NCBI GenBank assembly: GCA_034189225.1
Contig: JAXHVL010000183.1
Span: forward strand, 1 to 9,236
Length of the DNA: 9,236 bases
DNA from: JAXHTY01 sp034189225
GTDB taxonomy: Bacteria; Desulfobacterota; Desulfobacteria; Desulfobacterales; Desulfosudaceae
Direction: 5' to 3'
Below are positions 6,373 to 9,236 of this stretch, one piece after another. A program made the position numbers and the translations under genes. Below the pieces are notes generated by a model. That model ran no database searches, was not told where the DNA came from, and saw only the letters and a list, made by a program, of their open reading frames with translations. The stretch's first letter is position 1. Every line of letters starts with the position of its first letter.

Positions 6373-6800
6373 TCCATGAACTTTTTAAATCGCTCGTTGT
6401 GATACCGCTCCAGCAGGTGCACCATTTCATGCACCAGGATGTATTCCAGGCATGCCACAGGCTTTTTGATCAGTTCCAAATTAACCCAGATTCGCCCTGC
6501 ATCGATATTGCAGCTTTCCCATCGGGTCTTCATACGCTTGATGCGCGTTTCCGCTACCTGAACCCCGATAATCGGCTCCCATTTTTCCACCAGCGCCGGC
6601 AACATAGCCCGCAATTGCCGGCGATACCAGCGCTCCATCACCCGCCACCGGCCGGGGGTGTCGGTTCCCGGCTTAACCGCCAGTGCCATCGTTGTGTTGT
6701 TGACAATACGAATCTGCGCCCGGCCGGGCCGTTCCGTCACATCCAGCCGGTAACGGCGGCCCTGAAAATATGGTGCCCTGCACCGCACCCGGGTAAACAT
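6297..6800 (-). CDS. YgjP-like M48/SprT-type zinc metallopeptidase, 5'-truncated
   Basis: The 167-residue frame holds the catalytic half of a YgjP/DUF45-type metal-dependent hydrolase. It contains YFQGRRYRLDV, the helix WYRRQLRAMLPALVEKWEPIIGVQV, RIWVNLELIKKP, the zinc motif HEMVH in VHEMVHLLERYHNERF, and a C-terminal RRDELNRQPL. Proteobacterial relatives with the YFQGRRY signature usually carry roughly 80 more N-terminal residues. Here homology begins at about PYFQGRRY, and the first nine residues (MFTRVRCRA) are read out of frame from the fused SBP remnant at 6770-6800. No credible ribosome site belongs to this ATG. It is therefore probably a pseudogene although the zinc site is intact. The related copy at the window end differs at its last codons (RNE-stop rather than RNKGN-stop). 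Confidence 0.7.
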   Translation of the reverse strand: MFTRVRCRAPYFQGRRYRLDVTERPGRAQIRIVNNTTMALAVKPGTDTPGRWRVMERWYRRQLRAMLPALVEKWEPIIGVQVAETRIKRMKTRWESCNIDAGRIWVNLELIKKPVACLEYILVHEMVHLLERYHNERFKKFMDRFLPDWQVRRDELNRQPLPRNKGN

Positions 6801-6924
6801 CCATGGCTTTGTTCAGCAGCAAATCCACGGCGCCGCCCTCACGAACGCAGTCGAAAGGAACGCCGGGCTTTTCCAGCTCTTTCACCCCGGCGACAACAGC
6901 GCGCCGGACCACCAGGCCGTATCC
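6770..6924 (-). pseudogene. Internally deleted remnant of a second SBP gene
   Basis: There are two pieces, both matching the SBP gene at 3409-4440. Bases 6792-6924 align without gaps to 3957-4089 (124 of 133 identical, about 93%). Bases 6770-6794 match 3497-3521 (24 of 25). The pieces join at a shared GGT, so the remnant lacks 438 bp, exactly 146 codons. The fused frame still reads LLNKAMDVY-PGAVQGT. The N-terminal third is missing: homology stops at 6924, 38 bp from the MFS stop codon. The C-terminal end is cut where the ygjP-like sequence begins. The product could not be a working binding protein. Confidence 0.85.
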
Positions 6925-6962
6925 ATAAGGCCGGAAAACGATATTTTTCGAACATCCGCCGG

Positions 6963-8243
6963 TCACCGCAGCGGTTCCCTGCTTCGGTCCTTCATCCAGA
7001 TCAGCGCGCCCAAGCCAATGACAGCTATGATCAGCATGAAACCGGCAAGCGCCAGTCTGTTTCCGGTTATTGATATCAGCCAGGTGCAAATCATGGGCGT
7101 GGCGCCGCCCACAACGCCAAGGCCCATGTTGTATGCGACGGAATAGCCGGACAGGCGGTCTTCGGTGGGAAAAAGCTCCACCAGCAGAGAGGGTGCCACG
7201 CCGCATAACACGGAGATGAGGATTGCAAAAATGATATGAACCGTTATCACAGACGCCAGGGACCCGGTGGAAAGCCATATTAAAAGGGGATAGGCGCCGG
7301 CCCCGAATACACCGATGGACAGGGCCACAAGACGGGTACGCCGGATTATCGAGTCGCTGAGCCATCCCATGAGCGGAATCAGAAGCAGCAGCAGGGCGGT
7401 GGAGATCGTATTAACGGTCATTGCCTGGTCCAGGGGAAAGTGAACATATTCCTCAAGCCAGTTCGGCAAAAATACCAGTGAAATGTAAAATAACGCCCCA
7501 TAGGCGGATGCCACGAACAGCGCCTGAAATGTTTCAGAAATGTTAAGGGTGAACGCTTCCTTCAGCGGCGAGGTCTTTACCCGCTGGCTGTCATGCTCCT
7601 GAAAATGGGAGGAGCGGGGCAGGTGCCGGCGAAGCCAGATGGCGATAACCCCCAGCACGGCGCCAAACAGAAACGGTAGCCGCCAGCCCCAGGCATGAAC
7701 TTGATCTGCGGGCATCAGGTTGGTCACCAGCGCCGCCATGCCGGCACCCAGCAGCATGCCTGCCATACTGCCTACGTTTGCATAGCTACCGGAAAGGCCG
7801 CGACGGTTTTCCGGCGCTGTTTCCACCAGGTAAGTCACAGAGCTTGAAAACTCTCCGCCCACGGAAAGCCCCTGAATCAGTCGTACCGCCACGAGCATTA
7901 CCGGTGCAATGAGGCCCACAGAGGTATAGGTTGGCAGAAGCCCCAGGATGAAAGTTGGAACAGCCATCATGGCAACCGAAATGAACATGGCCGTACTTCT
8001 GCTGACGGTATCGCCCAGCCAGCCGAAAAGCGCTGACCCCAGCGGGCGCATAAGAAATCCTGCCGCAAAAACGCCGTAGGTTGCCAGCAACGAAGCGATT
8101 TTGTTATCGCCGGGGAAAAATAAGGTCGAAAGAATCGACGCCATGTAGCCATACAGCGCAAAGTCATACCATTCCATGATATTGCCGACAACACCGGCGG
8201 CGATCGCTGAATGTCGTTTGGTTTTTTCGATGTGAAAGACCAT
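6963..8243 (-). CDS. MFS transporter, metabolite:H+ symporter (MHS) family
   Basis: The product is an inner-membrane secondary transporter of 426 residues, the usual length for 12 membrane helices. It begins with the MHS hallmark VVGNIMEWYDFALYGYMA in helix 1. The helix 2-3 loop carries a motif-A-like GWLGDTVSRS, with R/S in place of the common GR(R/K) pattern. RLIQGLSVGGEFSSSVTYLVETAPENRRG is the conserved helix 4-5 block. Known relatives (KgtP, ProP, citrate and shikimate carriers) take up organic acids or betaines with protons; the substrate here is not deducible. The ATG at 8243 has AGAGGA 10 nt upstream and a good promoter at 8323-8351. The SBP remnant lies just downstream, and usp is divergent. 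Confidence 0.88.
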   Translation of the reverse strand: MVFHIEKTKRHSAIAAGVVGNIMEWYDFALYGYMASILSTLFFPGDNKIASLLATYGVFAAGFLMRPLGSALFGWLGDTVSRSTAMFISVAMMAVPTFILGLLPTYTSVGLIAPVMLVAVRLIQGLSVGGEFSSSVTYLVETAPENRRGLSGSYANVGSMAGMLLGAGMAALVTNLMPADQVHAWGWRLPFLFGAVLGVIAIWLRRHLPRSSHFQEHDSQRVKTSPLKEAFTLNISETFQALFVASAYGALFYISLVFLPNWLEEYVHFPLDQAMTVNTISTALLLLLIPLMGWLSDSIIRRTRLVALSIGVFGAGAYPLLIWLSTGSLASVITVHIIFAILISVLCGVAPSLLVELFPTEDRLSGYSVAYNMGLGVVGGATPMICTWLISITGNRLALAGFMLIIAVIGLGALIWMKDRSREPLR

Positions 8244-8319
8244 TGATGCTCAGTCCTCTAAATTTTGGAGAATGATTGTAGAGGCGACTTCGTCCGGTTA
8301 GGTTTTCGATAAAATTTAA

Positions 8320-8330
8320 CCCAATATGGG
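8320..8330. promoter_or_regulatory. Small dyad CCCAATATGGG over the MFS -10 box
   Basis: CCCA and TGGG flank a 3-nt centre, overlapping the predicted -10 box of the MFS promoter. That is the position of a simple repressor operator. The dyad is short and could be chance. Confidence 0.25.
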
Positions 8331-8351
8331 TATCAGGGAAGGTGTTGTCAA
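8323..8351 (-). promoter_or_regulatory. Promoter of the MFS gene
   Basis: On the minus strand TTGACA (8351-8346) is followed after 17 nt by CATATT (8328-8323), a 4-of-6 match to the -10 consensus. The transcript would start near 8316, about 70 nt before the ATG. Confidence 0.5.
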
Positions 8352-8437
8352 GGGTTTAGGCGCTGAACCTCCCGGGTTTACACTAAATATATAAGTGACG
8401 GGTGAATGATCGAACGCTTTTCCGGTTGATGTGGCGC

Positions 8438-8465
8438 TTGACAGATTTCAGAAATGTCCTATGTT
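8438..8465 (+). promoter_or_regulatory. Promoter of the usp gene
   Basis: TTGACA (8438-8443), a 16-nt spacer and TATGTT (8460-8465, 4 of 6 to the -10 consensus) lie about 40 bp upstream of the usp ATG. It is divergent from the MFS promoter, with about 86 bp between the two -35 boxes. Confidence 0.5.
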
Positions 8466-8506
8466 CCCGATAAGTAGAACTCTTGAACGACGACGGGAGG
8501 TAAACC

Positions 8507-8956
8507 ATGGCGGACGTAAAAAAGATTTTGTTTGCAGTGGAACTTTCAACTCTTGTCTCCAGTATTGCCGACTGGGTAAACCTGATGGGCCGGCAGTTTA
8601 ATGCCGAGGTTCATCTGTTGCACGTTGTGCCGGAGCTTGATTACTGGGGCGTGGCCTACGCGGTTTCCCCCACCCACCTGGACGATAAGAACAAAATCAT
8701 AAAGGAAGCGGAAAACAAGTTGGAGGCCTTTCGAAAAGAAAATATGGACGCCGCCCTCGATGTCCGGTGCCGGGTGGTGGTCGGCTATCCGGCGGAGGAA
8801 ATCATCAATTACATCGACGCCGAAAACATGTCCATGGTGGTGATGGGCACCCACGGCAAGAGCGGGCTCGACCGGGCCATTTTTGGTTCGGTGGCCGATC
8901 GCGTGCTGCGGTTTTCACCGGCACCCGTATTCAGTGTCAACCCCCACTCGTTGTAG
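8507..8956 (+). CDS. Universal stress protein, UspA family (ATP-binding type)
   Basis: This is a single-domain cytoplasmic Usp of 149 residues. It begins with the usual beta strand (KKILFAVELS), although the common acidic D in the first loop is replaced (VELST). The nucleotide-binding loop is complete: GTHGKSGLDRAIFGSVADRVLRFSPAPVFSVNP carries the G-x2-G-x9-G-S pattern, so it belongs to the ATP-binding subtype. GGGAGG at 8495-8500, 6 nt before the ATG, supports the start. It is divergent from the MFS gene. Usp proteins next to transporters often sense energy state or modulate uptake; that role here is inferred. A 35-bp remnant of a second copy lies at 6005-6039. Confidence 0.92.
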   Translation: MADVKKILFAVELSTLVSSIADWVNLMGRQFNAEVHLLHVVPELDYWGVAYAVSPTHLDDKNKIIKEAENKLEAFRKENMDAALDVRCRVVVGYPAEEIINYIDAENMSMVVMGTHGKSGLDRAIFGSVADRVLRFSPAPVFSVNPHSL

Positions 8957-9032
8957 AATGCCTTGGCGGGTACGCCCCTTCCCGGCCGGATATGCGGGAA
9001 CAGGGGACAAACACCGGTAACCGATCACTTAT

Positions 9033-9103
9033 GGAAGACACGGAAGGACACGGAAAAAGAAGACAAACAAGCGCTTCCGTGCTTTTCCGCGTGTTCCGTG
9101 GTT
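9033..9103. repeat. Palindromic ACACGGA repeat, copy 2 (left arm clipped)
   Basis: This is the same unit as at 6163-6239, but the outer AACCAC of the left arm is missing and GATCACTTAT stands in its place. The right arm is complete up to CCGTGGTT. It lies between usp and the 3' end of the ygjP-like gene, the same context as copy 1. Confidence 0.72.
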
Positions 9104-9170
9104 TATCAAATGGCAGTCGATTATGATCAAAACAGGTAGAAGTGGCGAGGCTGTCATTCATCAATCTCAT

Positions 9171-9236
9171 TCATTGCGGGGTAGCGGCTGCCGGTTCAGC
9201 TCATCCCGCCGCACCTGCCAGTCCGGCAGGAACCGG
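9171..9236 (-). CDS. YgjP-like zinc metallopeptidase, C-terminal end (partial)
   Basis: Only the last 21 codons are in the window: RFLPDWQVRRDELNRQPLPRNE, then TGA. They match the end of the truncated gene at 6297-6800 apart from the final residues. The zinc motif would lie outside the window. This may be the intact parent of the truncated copy. Confidence 0.72.

Larger units (their letters stand above)
9033..9236. repeat. Direct duplication, copy 2 (runs off the window)
   Basis: This is the partner of 6169-6372 (190 of 204 bases identical by manual alignment, no gaps). The match is still perfect in its last 12 bases at the window edge, so the duplicated block continues beyond it. Confidence 0.88.

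Noticed and set aside
6324..7073. Plus-strand frame of 249 codons opposite the ygjP-like gene
   Set aside because: It is antisense to the metallopeptidase and SBP remnant, is of P/H/R-rich composition, and has no domain.
6673..7365. Minus-strand frame of 230 codons across the MFS 3' end and the SBP remnant
   Set aside because: Its first two thirds are an out-of-frame reading of the MFS gene. Only the tail carries real SBP similarity, and that is reported as a pseudogene.

Overview
The window looks like a moderately GC-rich, Gram-negative chromosome, most likely a Desulfobacterota-type (deltaproteobacterial) organism. This rests on the protein types: a MurJ/FtsB-like pair, an outer-membrane porin of alginate-export type, a YgjP-like metallopeptidase with a YFQGRRY signature, and dispersed palindromic repeats. 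It is inferred from family resemblance, not from a database search. No rRNA, tRNA or CRISPR array is visible.

Left part (1-3408), plus strand. A 143-bp near-palindromic, MITE-like element (28-170) lies directly upstream of cas6, a CRISPR precursor-RNA endoribonuclease that stands alone here. After it come murJ (lipid II flippase), an FtsB/DivIC-like division protein whose ATG directly abuts the murJ stop codon, and a small one-TPR-like protein of unknown function. The last three form a tight cell-envelope/division operon. A dyad (3383-3408) fills the gap to the convergent genes that follow.

Middle and right part (3409-9236). Minus-strand genes encode a periplasmic substrate-binding protein (SBP) and, upstream of it in the same operon, an outer-membrane porin that probably starts at a TTG codon. 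The porin has a recognisable promoter, and a partial second copy of that promoter lies 60 bp downstream. Beyond this the DNA is a patchwork of gene remnants and duplicated pieces. In order these are: the last 35 bp of a universal stress protein gene, the C-terminal end of an MscS-type channel gene, a palindromic ACACGGA-type repeat, a 5'-truncated YgjP-like metallopeptidase gene, and an internally deleted copy of the SBP gene. An intact MFS (metabolite:H+ symporter) gene and a divergent intact usp gene follow. The palindromic repeat and the 3' end of the ygjP-like gene then recur at the window edge, about 93% identical to the first copy.

The main observation is that the right part reads as two tandem copies of one cassette, SBP - membrane transport protein - usp - palindromic repeat - ygjP-like. 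The transport gene differs (porin in one, MFS symporter in the other), and each copy has decayed in a different place: copy 1 lost usp and the start of ygjP, copy 2 lost most of the SBP gene. The window may therefore capture a tandem duplication followed by complementary loss. Alternatively, it is a recombination hot spot where transport genes are exchanged between shared flanks.
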